A DNA stretch of 25,022 nt from an uncultured Clostridia bacterium. GTDB taxonomy: Bacteria; Bacillota; Clostridia; TANB77; CAG-508. Made by a program: the position numbers and the translations under genes. Where the stretch lies: NCBI GenBank assembly GCA_934162535.1, contig CAKPJC010000024.1, positions 1 through 25,022 of the forward strand. Direction: 5' to 3'. The notes beneath the pieces are model-generated. The model saw only the letters and a list, made by a program, of their open reading frames with translations, was not told the origin of the DNA and did no database searches. Shown here piece after piece: positions 14,887 to 21,025 of this stretch. The stretch's first letter is position 1; every line of letters begins with the position of its first letter.

Positions 14887-15282
14887 TTATTCTTTTACTA
14901 TTTTATCAATACATAAATAAACAAATATCATAATTAAAGAGCTTACTAAACCTATATAAAATTCTGGGAACGCAAATTCTATACTATTATGAATACTCAT
15001 TTCTCCTGTTATACTCATTATATGCCAAGTAAAGAACTTATATATTTCTGAAATTACAATTCCTATTGTTCCCAATGCCCCCAATATTTTATTTATTTTT
15101 TTGTTTTTTAACGATACCCATACTCCTATAATAAATAACAATACAGATATTATTCCTATTGGATTAAACAAATTAATTAAACCACTAATTTCTTGTACGC
15201 CTTTCATTCCTCCATATTGATCTAATAACATTGGCAATAAACTAATTAAAAATGCTATTGTTAATATAATTTTCTTTTTCAT
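14887..15282 (-). CDS. Hypothetical membrane protein, about four helices
   Basis: About 131 residues starting MKKKIILTIAFLISLLPMLL, with hydrophobic segments near residues 4-22, 36-56, 66-82 and 105-125. The start is ATG 15282 because GGTGGAGGTATTT lies directly before it; the frame is open upstream to 15297. No family recognised. It stands between the acetyltransferase (36 bases upstream) and the next membrane protein, all in one direction. Confidence 0.7.
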   Translation of the reverse strand: MKKKIILTIAFLISLLPMLLDQYGGMKGVQEISGLINLFNPIGIISVLLFIIGVWVSLKNKKINKILGALGTIGIVISEIYKFFTWHIMSITGEMSIHNSIEFAFPEFYIGLVSSLIMIFVYLCIDKIVKE

Positions 15283-15318
15283 AAATACCTCCACCAAAAA
15301 TTACTAAATTGTAATTTG

Positions 15319-16062
15319 TTAGTCTATTAACTTTTTAAATGAATTAGCATTTAATATCGTATTAGATATAAATTTTCCTTTATAGAAATTAGCCCAGTTA
15401 TTAAAAATACAAGGTGCATTTTTTGCTTTTTCTAATGAATCTATTTTTATAAAGTTAATTTTTATATTATTTTCCTTTGCATATTCAGTTAATTCATTTA
15501 CTTCATATTCTACATAAGGACATTCGTTGCTATAATAAATAGTGAAATCTTGATTATCTATTTTCATAGTTCTTGCATTATCATTAAATTTAGGTGTTTC
15601 TCCATCTTCAAATTGCAATGCTAATAATTCATAATCAGCAATACTATCTACTACTTTAAATCCATAGTGTTCAAAAAATTTCTTTTCTCCAATAAAAGGT
15701 TTCTTCTTTTTAGAAACTAGAGTACATATACCACTTTTGCCTTTTTCTTTTGAATCGTTTATTGCATATTCTATTAATTCTTTTCCAATTCCTTTTCCTT
15801 TAAAACTTCCTGCTACCCATAAGCAATAAATATATTCATAATTTTTACCACTAATAGGAATCCAAGCTGTTTCTATTGGCTCATATTCAATAAATATTTT
15901 TCCTCTTGCATTTAATTTTCTAAAAATATGACCATCTTTTAATTTACTCTTTATCCATTCCTTTTTACTATCAACACCTGCTTGATGTTTTTTATCTCCT
16001 ATTGCACAACATATATGCTCCTCATCAATATTTTCTAATGTCAAATTTATATATTCATTCAT
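15319..16062 (-). CDS. YoaP-like GNAT N-acetyltransferase
   Basis: Two-part protein of 247 aa. The N-terminal GNAT domain shows the acetyl-CoA-binding motif WVAGSFKGKGIGKELIEYAI near residue 90 and FFEHYGFKVVDSIADYELL near 138. The C-terminal region (about 160-247) has TIYYSNECPYVEYEVNELTE and IKINFIKIDSLEKAKNAPCI. That is a YoaP-type C-terminal domain with a thioredoxin-like look and a single Cys. Substrate unknown. GTAGGGAGGATTAAATAA precedes the ATG. It is the first gene of its cargo block, right after repeat R3. Confidence 0.85.
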   Translation of the reverse strand: MNEYINLTLENIDEEHICCAIGDKKHQAGVDSKKEWIKSKLKDGHIFRKLNARGKIFIEYEPIETAWIPISGKNYEYIYCLWVAGSFKGKGIGKELIEYAINDSKEKGKSGICTLVSKKKKPFIGEKKFFEHYGFKVVDSIADYELLALQFEDGETPKFNDNARTMKIDNQDFTIYYSNECPYVEYEVNELTEYAKENNIKINFIKIDSLEKAKNAPCIFNNWANFYKGKFISNTILNANSFKKLID

Positions 16063-16084
16063 TTATTTAATCCTCCCTACAACT

Positions 16085-16133
16085 TACTATTTTATTTTTA
16101 CTCATCCTATCACAAAAGCAGATAATTCTCAAC
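16085..16133. repeat. Repeat R3, internal copy (49 bp)
   Basis: Same as 18601-18649 with about one mismatch (core CTCATCCTATCACAAAAGC). In both places it lies just upstream of the first cargo gene of a module. Its outer end is exactly where the truncated recombinase loses similarity to the intact one. Confidence 0.88.
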
Positions 16134-16433
16134 ATATTCTACAAACTCTAATGCCTCTCTTTGATTTCTTCCAAGTCTTGCAGAATTTTTAAAAACAATT
16201 ATGTCTATTTCTTTATTCTTTGCTCTTTTTCTAATATAATCAAACCTGCTAAAATCAGTTCCACTTTTGTCATCATCCATTATAATATCTACAATATTAG
16301 TATATCCATGACTTTTGCAGTATTTCACAAGTAAATCTCTTTGTGTTTCTATTCTCTCATAGTTCTCGCCATAGTCATCTCTACTCTCTCTACAATAAAT
16401 TACAACTCTTTTTTCCTCATTAGACTTTTTCAC
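16110..16433 (-). pseudogene. Truncated serine recombinase of the upstream module
   Basis: The first ~100 codons are almost identical to the intact recombinase (same RVVIYCRESRDD and SARLGRN motifs). The frame then leaves the family at FVEYVE, runs into repeat R3 and stops after a few codons, giving 107 aa. The start codon is GTG instead of ATG, behind the same GGAGGTAATCT. The rest of the resolvase domain, the DNA-binding domains, the zinc ribbon and the coiled coil are missing. A truncated product might still interact with the full enzyme, but most likely this is a relic. Confidence 0.92.
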
Positions 16434-16553
16434 AGATTACCTCCATTTTCGCAATGTATCGATGACATCTTCTTTTATGTAATGTCTTATTGTTGCTGTT
16501 ATACGTCAAAAGTTCTAAAATTTCAAGGGTTAACTTGAAGTTTTAGAACTTTT
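16134..16553. repeat. Repeat R2, copy 2: recombinase 5' end plus hairpin-promoter
   Basis: Closely similar to 11573-11994 over the recombinase start, its leader and the hairpin. Most differences in the coding part look silent or conservative (for example Lys to Arg, Asp to Tyr). Confidence 0.85.
16498..16549 (-). promoter_or_regulatory. Terminator hairpin with embedded promoter, truncated-recombinase copy
   Basis: GTTCTAAAA and TTTTAGAAC arms (16549-16541, 16520-16512) with inner CTTGAA/TTCAAG form an almost continuous 16-bp stem ending the dinD transcript. TTGAAA (16526-16521) and TATAAC (16503-16498) are 17 bp apart, as in the intact recombinase copy. Confidence 0.65.
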
Positions 16554-16636
16554 ATTTTCTCTATTTACTTTTACTAAATATTTTGTTATTGTCTTATTGA
16601 ACTACTGAAAGTACGAATGTGCCGTAGGTGGTGTTT

Positions 16637-17485
16637 TTATTTTAATCTTTTCTTATTATTAAAAGTTATTTTTTTATTATTTTCTTTCTCTATTTGTTTT
16701 GCACTTTTAGTTGGAGTCGGTAATTCTTCTGGCATTGTACCACCTATTTTCTTAATAGTTTGTCTAACTGCTTGTCCAACTTTATGATGTGTTATACAGG
16801 CATCATCTTCATTATTAATATTTTTATTTTTTAATACTTCATCTGTTTGTGTTATTCTAAATAAGTTAGCTGCCAATTCTGTACTACTCATATAATCTAA
16901 TATATCTTCTTTATCTGATATTCCTTTTCTATTAGCTATATCTTTAGCTGTTTCTCCATTATATAATCCTCTATATCCATAACTATTAAATTTTCCGTAA
17001 TTTTTAACACCAGCTAACTTTGCAGTATCAAATAGATATTTGTTTTTATCTTTTACATTTTGTCTTGTATATAATCTCTTTTCGTCTTCACTTAATCGTT
17101 CATATTCTTGTCTTGTAATTTCTTGCTTTCTAGTTTGTACTGCAAAATATGTTTGAGCAAGAGCTATTGCTTTTTTTCTACTATCTCCATTTTGTGCAAT
17201 TAAGTAACAAGCATATCTAGTCAGTTTTAAATCTTCAACTTTCATTTCTGCATTATTGCCTACTTTTAACACTCTCCCGACGTCGGCAAAGTGTTCCTCT
17301 TCCGTAATATCACTACCTTTGCAAGCTTCTTTTGCTTTATTTATTACATTTTTAAAATTTCCCCATTTACTATATTCTAACATTGTCATTAATTCTCTTG
17401 CATACCAAAATTCTATTCCATTTTCATCTATATGTTTAATACTTTCAAAATCTTTTTCAGTTTTATTTATTAAATCTTTTTCCAT
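16637..17485 (-). CDS. dinD: DinD-like DNA-damage-inducible protein
   Basis: 282 aa from ATG 17485, chosen because AGAAAGGACG precedes it; the frame is open to ATG 17518. Family hallmarks: FESIKHIDENGIEFWYAREL and LEYSKWGNFKNVINKAKEAC near the N-terminus, then YACYLIAQNGDSRKKAIALA, YFAVQTRKQE, GYRGLYNGETAKDI and THHKVGQAVRQTIKKIGGTM. Escherichia coli DinD is induced by DNA damage and modulates RecA filaments; DinD homologues are frequent on mobile elements. Inside this element it could sense or modulate the host damage response. No LexA-type box is evident upstream; a different inverted repeat is (17507-17531). Confidence 0.85.
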   Translation of the reverse strand: MEKDLINKTEKDFESIKHIDENGIEFWYARELMTMLEYSKWGNFKNVINKAKEACKGSDITEEEHFADVGRVLKVGNNAEMKVEDLKLTRYACYLIAQNGDSRKKAIALAQTYFAVQTRKQEITRQEYERLSEDEKRLYTRQNVKDKNKYLFDTAKLAGVKNYGKFNSYGYRGLYNGETAKDIANRKGISDKEDILDYMSSTELAANLFRITQTDEVLKNKNINNEDDACITHHKVGQAVRQTIKKIGGTMPEELPTPTKSAKQIEKENNKKITFNNKKRLK

Positions 17486-17506
17486 ATATAACTCGTCCTT
17501 TCTTTG

Positions 17507-17531
17507 AAGTATATACATTCTTTGTATACTT
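17507..17531. promoter_or_regulatory. Inverted repeat upstream of dinD
   Basis: AAGTATA (17507-17513) and TATACTT (17525-17531) are inverted repeats 11 bases apart, just upstream of the dinD start. They could be an operator. They do not match the Gram-positive LexA box GAAC-N4-GTTC. Confidence 0.35.
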
Positions 17532-17596
17532 TATTGTTATTATTTATAACATAATTTCTATTTTTTTACAATACTTTTAACGAATTTTTGTTTTGT

Positions 17597-17770
17597 TTAT
17601 TTGCATTTTTCTTTTATTCTATCTGAAATAATATCGGTGAATACCTGTTTATAATCTTCTAATTCACCAACATTTGATTTCGGACAAATAAATACTGCAA
17701 ATGGTAATTTATCTTTTGCTTTTTTATTTATATTGGTATCTTTATTGTTTCTTTTTTCCAGAATATTCAC
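17597..17770 (-). CDS. Small ORF in repeat R1, copy 2 (57 aa)
   Basis: Same 57 codons as the copy at 13790-13963, GTG to TAA, with changes confined to the last few codons (KEKCK instead of KEKYK). Similarity between the repeats falls off soon after this stop. No family recognised. Confidence 0.4.
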   Translation of the reverse strand: MNILEKRNNKDTNINKKAKDKLPFAVFICPKSNVGELEDYKQVFTDIISDRIKEKCK

Positions 17771-17965
17771 CTACCATTTCATTTTTAATTATATTGTTAT
17801 GTTGTTTGTACTTATTACTAAATAATTATTAAAATTTGGACACATTAATCTTAATAATTTACTCTACACTATATATACATCCATTTTCTTACAAAAATTC
17901 TCTCTTGTGTTAAAATTTATTTTAGAATTTTTTTATCTGTCTACTTCTGCTCATAAATAGTTCAA

Positions 17966-18005
17966 GGGTAGCTATGCGACAGCTTTCGCTATCACACACC
18001 TACCC
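17966..18005 (-). ncRNA. Structured RNA/DNA hairpin in R1, copy 2
   Basis: Base-for-base the same 40-base structure as at 14159-14198: outer GGGTAG/CTACCC, inner eight-pair stem with GAAA tetraloop. Confidence 0.55.
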
Positions 18006-18071
18006 AGTATAGTAAAATATGTCATCTATTTTGTTTAAAACCATTGATATTGCTAATTTTTCTAATTATAA

Positions 18072-18119
18072 AAAATGTCCATTTTATGAATTTATTTTAC
18101 TCAAAAATTTGGACATTTT
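18072..18119. promoter_or_regulatory. Inverted repeat around GGACA, R1 copy 2
   Basis: AAAATGTCCA (18072-18081) and TGGACATTTT (18110-18119), same arms and spacing as in copy 1 although the sequence between them differs at one base. TATAAT follows on the minus strand. Confidence 0.45.
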
Positions 18120-18181
18120 TAACTCACACCTAATATCTATTCTAATTGTTAAATTATCAATGAAAATTGTAATTTCTTGTT

Positions 18182-18580
18182 TTATGATTTATTTTTATTT
18201 ACATACCTATAAATAAGTAAATATATTAGAATTATGCTAGAAACTCCTATTGAAATAAAACCTATATTGTCTAAATTATATCCATTCTCTCTAATATATT
18301 TTTCTAATTCTCCTAAATTAAACATTCCCTCTGTAATATATAATGTTTCTATCTTTCCTAAAGAATGATATATGGTTAATTTTCCTGAGTGCCACCCTTG
18401 ACCTAATATAATTTTAGTAACATCATCCGTATTTTCTATTTCTCCATTTAATGATTTACTAACTAAATCTTTATTTTTTGAATTCACATTTATTGCAATA
18501 CCTTCCTTGCTAAAAAGAGAAAATGCAAATACAATTACTAATACTGCGACTATTATCAATATACAATTTATTTTCTTCAT
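18182..18580 (-). CDS. Hypothetical protein with a membrane helix at each end
   Basis: 132 aa from ATG 18580, ten bases after GGAGG. A hydrophobic segment at residues ~4-24 and another near the C-terminus (ISIGVSSIILIYLLIYRYV) flank a polar middle of ~80 residues with LGQGWHSGKLTIYHSLGKIE. The topology suggests an extracytoplasmic loop. No family recognised. It is the first cargo gene after repeat R3 at the murA N-terminal end of the element. Confidence 0.65.
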   Translation of the reverse strand: MKKINCILIIVAVLVIVFAFSLFSKEGIAINVNSKNKDLVSKSLNGEIENTDDVTKIILGQGWHSGKLTIYHSLGKIETLYITEGMFNLGELEKYIRENGYNLDNIGFISIGVSSIILIYLLIYRYVNKNKS

Positions 18581-18600
18581 TATTTGCCTAACCTCCAAAT

Positions 18601-18649
18601 TACTATTTTATTTTTACTCATCCTATCACAAAAGCAGATAATTATCAAC
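18601..18649. repeat. Repeat R3, terminal copy (49 bp)
   Basis: Matches 16085-16133. It is followed by about 124 bases of element end without a gene, up to the attachment core; that end segment is absent after the internal copy. Confidence 0.88.
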
Positions 18650-18747
18650 TAAGCCTAAGCAAAATCCAATATTGAGTTTTTCTTAAATTCAAATTGAATT
18701 AAAAAAATCAAATTTCCTAATCCATTCATTTATCTTATGTTTGTCCG

Positions 18748-18786
18748 ACGTATCCACTAAATATCGCAATCCCCTGGATATGAAAA
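18748..18786. other. Attachment site, murA N-terminal side
   Basis: The murA reading frame enters from the right as TCATATCCAGG (minus strand). The shared core CAGG is 18776-18773, and beyond it the element arm GATATTTAGTGG (18765-18754) mirrors CCACAAACTATC at the other end. The murA frame then meets TAG inside the element arm. Confidence 0.85.
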
Positions 18787-19113
18787 TCGTGCTTTTTTAT
18801 ATCTTCCAATCAAAGCCCCTGCCAAAATCACTGATGATCTCATTTTTCTCATTAATTTATCCGGTATTTCAAATTTATGTACATTATATGTGTCTATTAT
18901 AACCTTTTTGTTTTTTCTTGTTATTTTTCCTCCCATTTCTTGTATAATTTCAAACATCGTTTCAACATCATTAATATTGGGAACATTGTATAGTGTTGTT
19001 TTTCCAGAATTTAGTATAGTTGCAGCAATAATCGGTAAAGACGCATTTTTAGAACCTGATATTGTTATTTCTCCTTTTAATTTTTGACCTCCATTTATTA
19101 TAAATTTTGACAT
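18757..19113 (-). pseudogene. murA: murA, N-terminal fragment
   Basis: The first ~114 codons of MurA. GGQKLKGEITISGSKNASLP has the Lys22-Asn23 pair that contacts the substrates. VPNINDVETMFEIIQEMGG and KMRSSVILAGALIGR follow in the usual places. The frame then reads SYPG, crosses into the element as DCDI and stops at TAG 18759-18757. The product would be 118 aa, lacking most of the enzyme. AGAGGTGAAACA gives a good start site at ATG 19113. Chance similarity of the element end supplies a Cys-Asp-Ile here too, but the consensus second Gly is replaced by Asp; the true continuation is at 10237 downward. Confidence 0.93.
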
Positions 19114-19218
19114 TGTTTCACCTCTTTTCCTTTTATGTTATATTTTATGTAATTCTTTTCTTTCTGTTACTTTTGTATAACTTGGAATTGGGAAAATACT
19201 TTATCTGTTTATTCTAAT

Positions 19219-19251
19219 ACGAAAAGAGAGGCATAATGCCTCTCTTTTCGT
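19219..19251. terminator. Terminator hairpin between the SSB-like gene and murA
   Basis: A perfect 15-bp stem (ACGAAAAGAGAGGCA with its complement), three-base loop, right after the stop codon of the SSB-like gene. It should isolate murA from that gene's transcription. Confidence 0.75.
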
Positions 19252-19258
19252 CCCTCTA

Positions 19259-19855
19259 CTATACGAGTTTTTCGAGATATTTCACTGATACCTCGTAAAC
19301 CTCTCTTGTACCACCTTCCTGAGTTTTGTGTGACCTGCTTCTCAATGAGCCTGCTAGCTTGACTTTGTCTCCCCTCTGGATGTCTCTGGTGCTAGTTGTT
19401 CTTCTTTCCCAAACCACACAGTGAATGTAGTCTGCTTTTCCATACTCACGATAAACCTTCAAGATGAACTTATTGTATAAGTTACCATCTCTTGTTTTCC
19501 TGGTTATTTTGTTTGTACAAACCCATCCTTCCATTGAGATAACGTTCTCGTCTTCTAGTTCATCATCTCTTAAGGTTTCAAGTTTTCTTGCATACACATA
19601 CTTTTGCATATGTGTGTTGTCATCCTTGTCTTTCATGTTGATGCTATGAAGTTGTCCCATTATTTTGACAATCTTCCCCTCTTTCAGTTCACTCTTCTTC
19701 AGAAGAGTTTCATTTACCATAATAGGTATATGATCTTCTCCTCTTTTGCTTTTTACTGCAACAACGGTGAAGAAGAAGCTTTCCTCAGAAACCTTTGCCT
19801 TATGGCTGAATACAGGTTCCTCCATAATTCTCCCTATAATCGATGCTTCATTCAT
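19259..19855 (-). CDS. Two-OB-fold single-stranded-DNA-binding-like protein
   Basis: 198 aa. MNEASIIGRIMEEPVFSHKA and FFFTVVAVKSKRGEDHIPIM form a first SSB-like OB fold. ENVISMEGWVCTNKITRKTR and GNLYNKFILKVYREYG form the second, followed by DYIHCVVWERRT and GDKVKLAGSLRSRSH. Such SSB-related proteins bind single-stranded DNA or act as partners in replication; the exact role is unknown. I choose ATG 19855 (AGAAAGGAATAACGAAA upstream) rather than the in-frame starts to 19930, because the predicted transcript begins near 19930. Base composition is clearly richer in GC than neighbouring genes, with codons such as CTG and GGC, which hints at acquisition from elsewhere. Confidence 0.8.
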   Translation of the reverse strand: MNEASIIGRIMEEPVFSHKAKVSEESFFFTVVAVKSKRGEDHIPIMVNETLLKKSELKEGKIVKIMGQLHSINMKDKDDNTHMQKYVYARKLETLRDDELEDENVISMEGWVCTNKITRKTRDGNLYNKFILKVYREYGKADYIHCVVWERRTTSTRDIQRGDKVKLAGSLRSRSHKTQEGGTREVYEVSVKYLEKLV

Positions 19856-19936
19856 TTTCGTTATTCCTTTCTTGGTCGAATTATTTGTCATAGTACATTG
19901 TAGAGAGCTTTCTATAATGTATAATAACATATTCTT

Positions 19937-19965
19937 ATTATATCATTTTATCTTCTTTTTGTAAA
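19937..19965 (-). promoter_or_regulatory. Promoter of the SSB-like gene
   Basis: TTTACA (19965-19960) and TATAAT (19942-19937) are exactly 17 bp apart on the minus strand. Confidence 0.7.
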
Positions 19966-19990
19966 GTTATGTAAAGTAATTGTTTTTTTC

Positions 19991-20019
19991 TTGATTTTTC
20001 TTTTATGTTATAGTAAAAT
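19991..20019 (+). promoter_or_regulatory. Candidate promoter of the CmpB-family gene
   Basis: TTGATT (19991-19996) and TAAAAT (20014-20019) are 17 bp apart, about 30 bases before the gene's start codon. It is divergent from the SSB-like gene's promoter. Confidence 0.5.
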
Positions 20020-20050
20020 ATGGGTATTATAGTTTAAGGAGACCAATTTT

Positions 20051-20872
20051 ATGGAGAAAGTAATAAAGAAAGAAAAAAAGAAAATTACAATTTTGGGTAT
20101 TAATATTTGGGAAATATTCGGATATTTTATAATTTATAGTATTGCAGGTTATATCATAGAAACTTTATTTGCTCTATGTAGATATGGAGTACTTGAAAGC
20201 AGACAAAGCTTCTTATATGGTCCATTTTGCAGTATCTATGGCGTTGGTGCTGTAATAATGATTTTATTTTTACAATATTTTCAGAAGAATAGACTAACAT
20301 TATTTGCTGGTGGATTTATTATAGGGTCAATAACAGAATATTTGGTAAGTCTTATTGGTGAACTTATACTTCATGTTAAATGGTGGGACTATTCTTCAAT
20401 GCCTCTTAATATAAATGGGAGAATATGTATTTATTACTCATTCTTTTGGGGAATTCTAGCAATATTTCTTATGAAAGGAATTCAACCACATGTAAGAAAG
20501 TTTTTAGCTTTTATACTTAAAAAGTTCCCTAATAAAGTAATAAAACCTACTTTATGTACTATTACTATTCTTATGTTATTGGATTGTGCTATTTCTGCTT
20601 ATGCTATTAACCTATATACAATCCGTATGATTGCAGAAAACAATCTAGACGTTAATAACAAAGAGGCAATTTTACAGATTAATGAAAAAATAAATCAAGA
20701 TAAATTTCAGCAAAAACTTATTAAAACATTTTTCAATAACAATAAAATGGTTAAAACTTATCCAAATTTAAAAGTTCAACAAATTGACGGAACTATAGTT
20801 TATTTTAAGGATTTACTTCCAGATATAAAGCCTTATTATTTTAAATTTAGTACTCATGAATTTTATAAATAA
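20051..20872 (+). CDS. CmpB-family putative ABC transporter permease (membrane protein)
   Basis: 273 aa. A lysine-rich start (MEKVIKKEKKKIT) is followed by several transmembrane helices between about 17 and 190. Family motifs are visible: YSIAGYIIETLFAL, SFLYGPFCSIYGVGAVI, KWWDYSSMPLNINGRICI and YYSFFWGILAIFLM. The C-terminal ~80 residues are polar and probably cytoplasmic. The family is often labelled an ABC permease, but no ATPase gene is nearby and its true function is unknown. AAGGAGACC precedes the ATG. A second member of the family is encoded at 23284-23883. Confidence 0.85.
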   Translation: MEKVIKKEKKKITILGINIWEIFGYFIIYSIAGYIIETLFALCRYGVLESRQSFLYGPFCSIYGVGAVIMILFLQYFQKNRLTLFAGGFIIGSITEYLVSLIGELILHVKWWDYSSMPLNINGRICIYYSFFWGILAIFLMKGIQPHVRKFLAFILKKFPNKVIKPTLCTITILMLLDCAISAYAINLYTIRMIAENNLDVNNKEAILQINEKINQDKFQQKLIKTFFNNNKMVKTYPNLKVQQIDGTIVYFKDLLPDIKPYYFKFSTHEFYK

Positions 20873-20887
20873 TTATTATATTAATAA

Positions 20888-20925
20888 AACAGGAACTAAC
20901 TAATTTTTTTCACTTAGTTCCTGTT
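20888..20925 (+). terminator. Hairpin after the CmpB-family gene
   Basis: A 12-bp perfect stem, AACAGGAACTAA with TTAGTTCCTGTT, starts 15 bases after the stop codon. There is no T-tract directly after it on the plus strand. Confidence 0.6.
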
Positions 20926-20970
20926 AATTGAATAAAGAGTGAATTTTTTATTTGTTCTCTTTCATCTCTA

Positions 20971-21014
20971 AAAAAATGAGACTATTTAATGTACTAAACT
21001 CAAAAAATAGCCTC
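20971..21014 (-). terminator. Terminator of the EIIA-transketolase operon
   Basis: GAGGCTATTT (21014-21005) pairs with AAATAGTCTC (20987-20978) through one G-U, followed on the minus strand by a run of T to 20971. Confidence 0.7.
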
Positions 21015-21025
21015 TTAAAAATTTT

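Larger units (their letters stand above)
17581..18175. repeat. Repeat R1, copy 2 (~595 bp)
   Basis: Nearly identical to 13769-14367. It lies between dinD and the small membrane protein at 18182. The stretch 17771-18181 has no gene apart from the structured hairpin and inverted repeat shared with copy 1. Confidence 0.92.
10239..18773. mobile_element. 8.5-kb serine-recombinase element integrated in murA
   Basis: The borders are given by a CAGG shared between the two murA fragments; 8535 bp separate equivalent positions. Removing this interval restores one open murA frame of 417 codons including stop, with the loop PGGCDIG. One intact recombinase gene lies at the murA C-terminal end. Inside are two tandem backbones (repeats R3, R1 and a hairpin-recombinase unit) carrying different cargo, the upstream one with a truncated recombinase. 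No relaxase, conjugation, capsid or replication genes are seen, so it is neither a conjugative element nor a complete phage. The cargo is a mix of nuclease, DNA-damage-type, acetyltransferase and membrane proteins. Confidence 0.9.

Noticed and set aside
16110..16433. Functional small resolvase (107 aa)
   Set aside because: It ends abruptly inside the catalytic domain where sequence switches to repeat R3, and has no DNA-binding region.
18019..18216. Plus-strand ORF of 65 codons beginning in repeat R1, also partly present at 14212
   Set aside because: No ribosome binding site, the two copies diverge at their 3' ends in different frames, and it overlaps the inverted repeat and a better minus-strand gene.
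10242..18772. Self-splicing intron or intein as the cause of the murA split
   Set aside because: The intervening DNA carries a serine recombinase, cargo on both strands and attachment-type ends, and no intron or splicing motifs.
10242..18772. Prophage or conjugative element
   Set aside because: No capsid, terminase, tail, lysis, relaxase, coupling or type IV secretion genes can be seen, and the size is too small.
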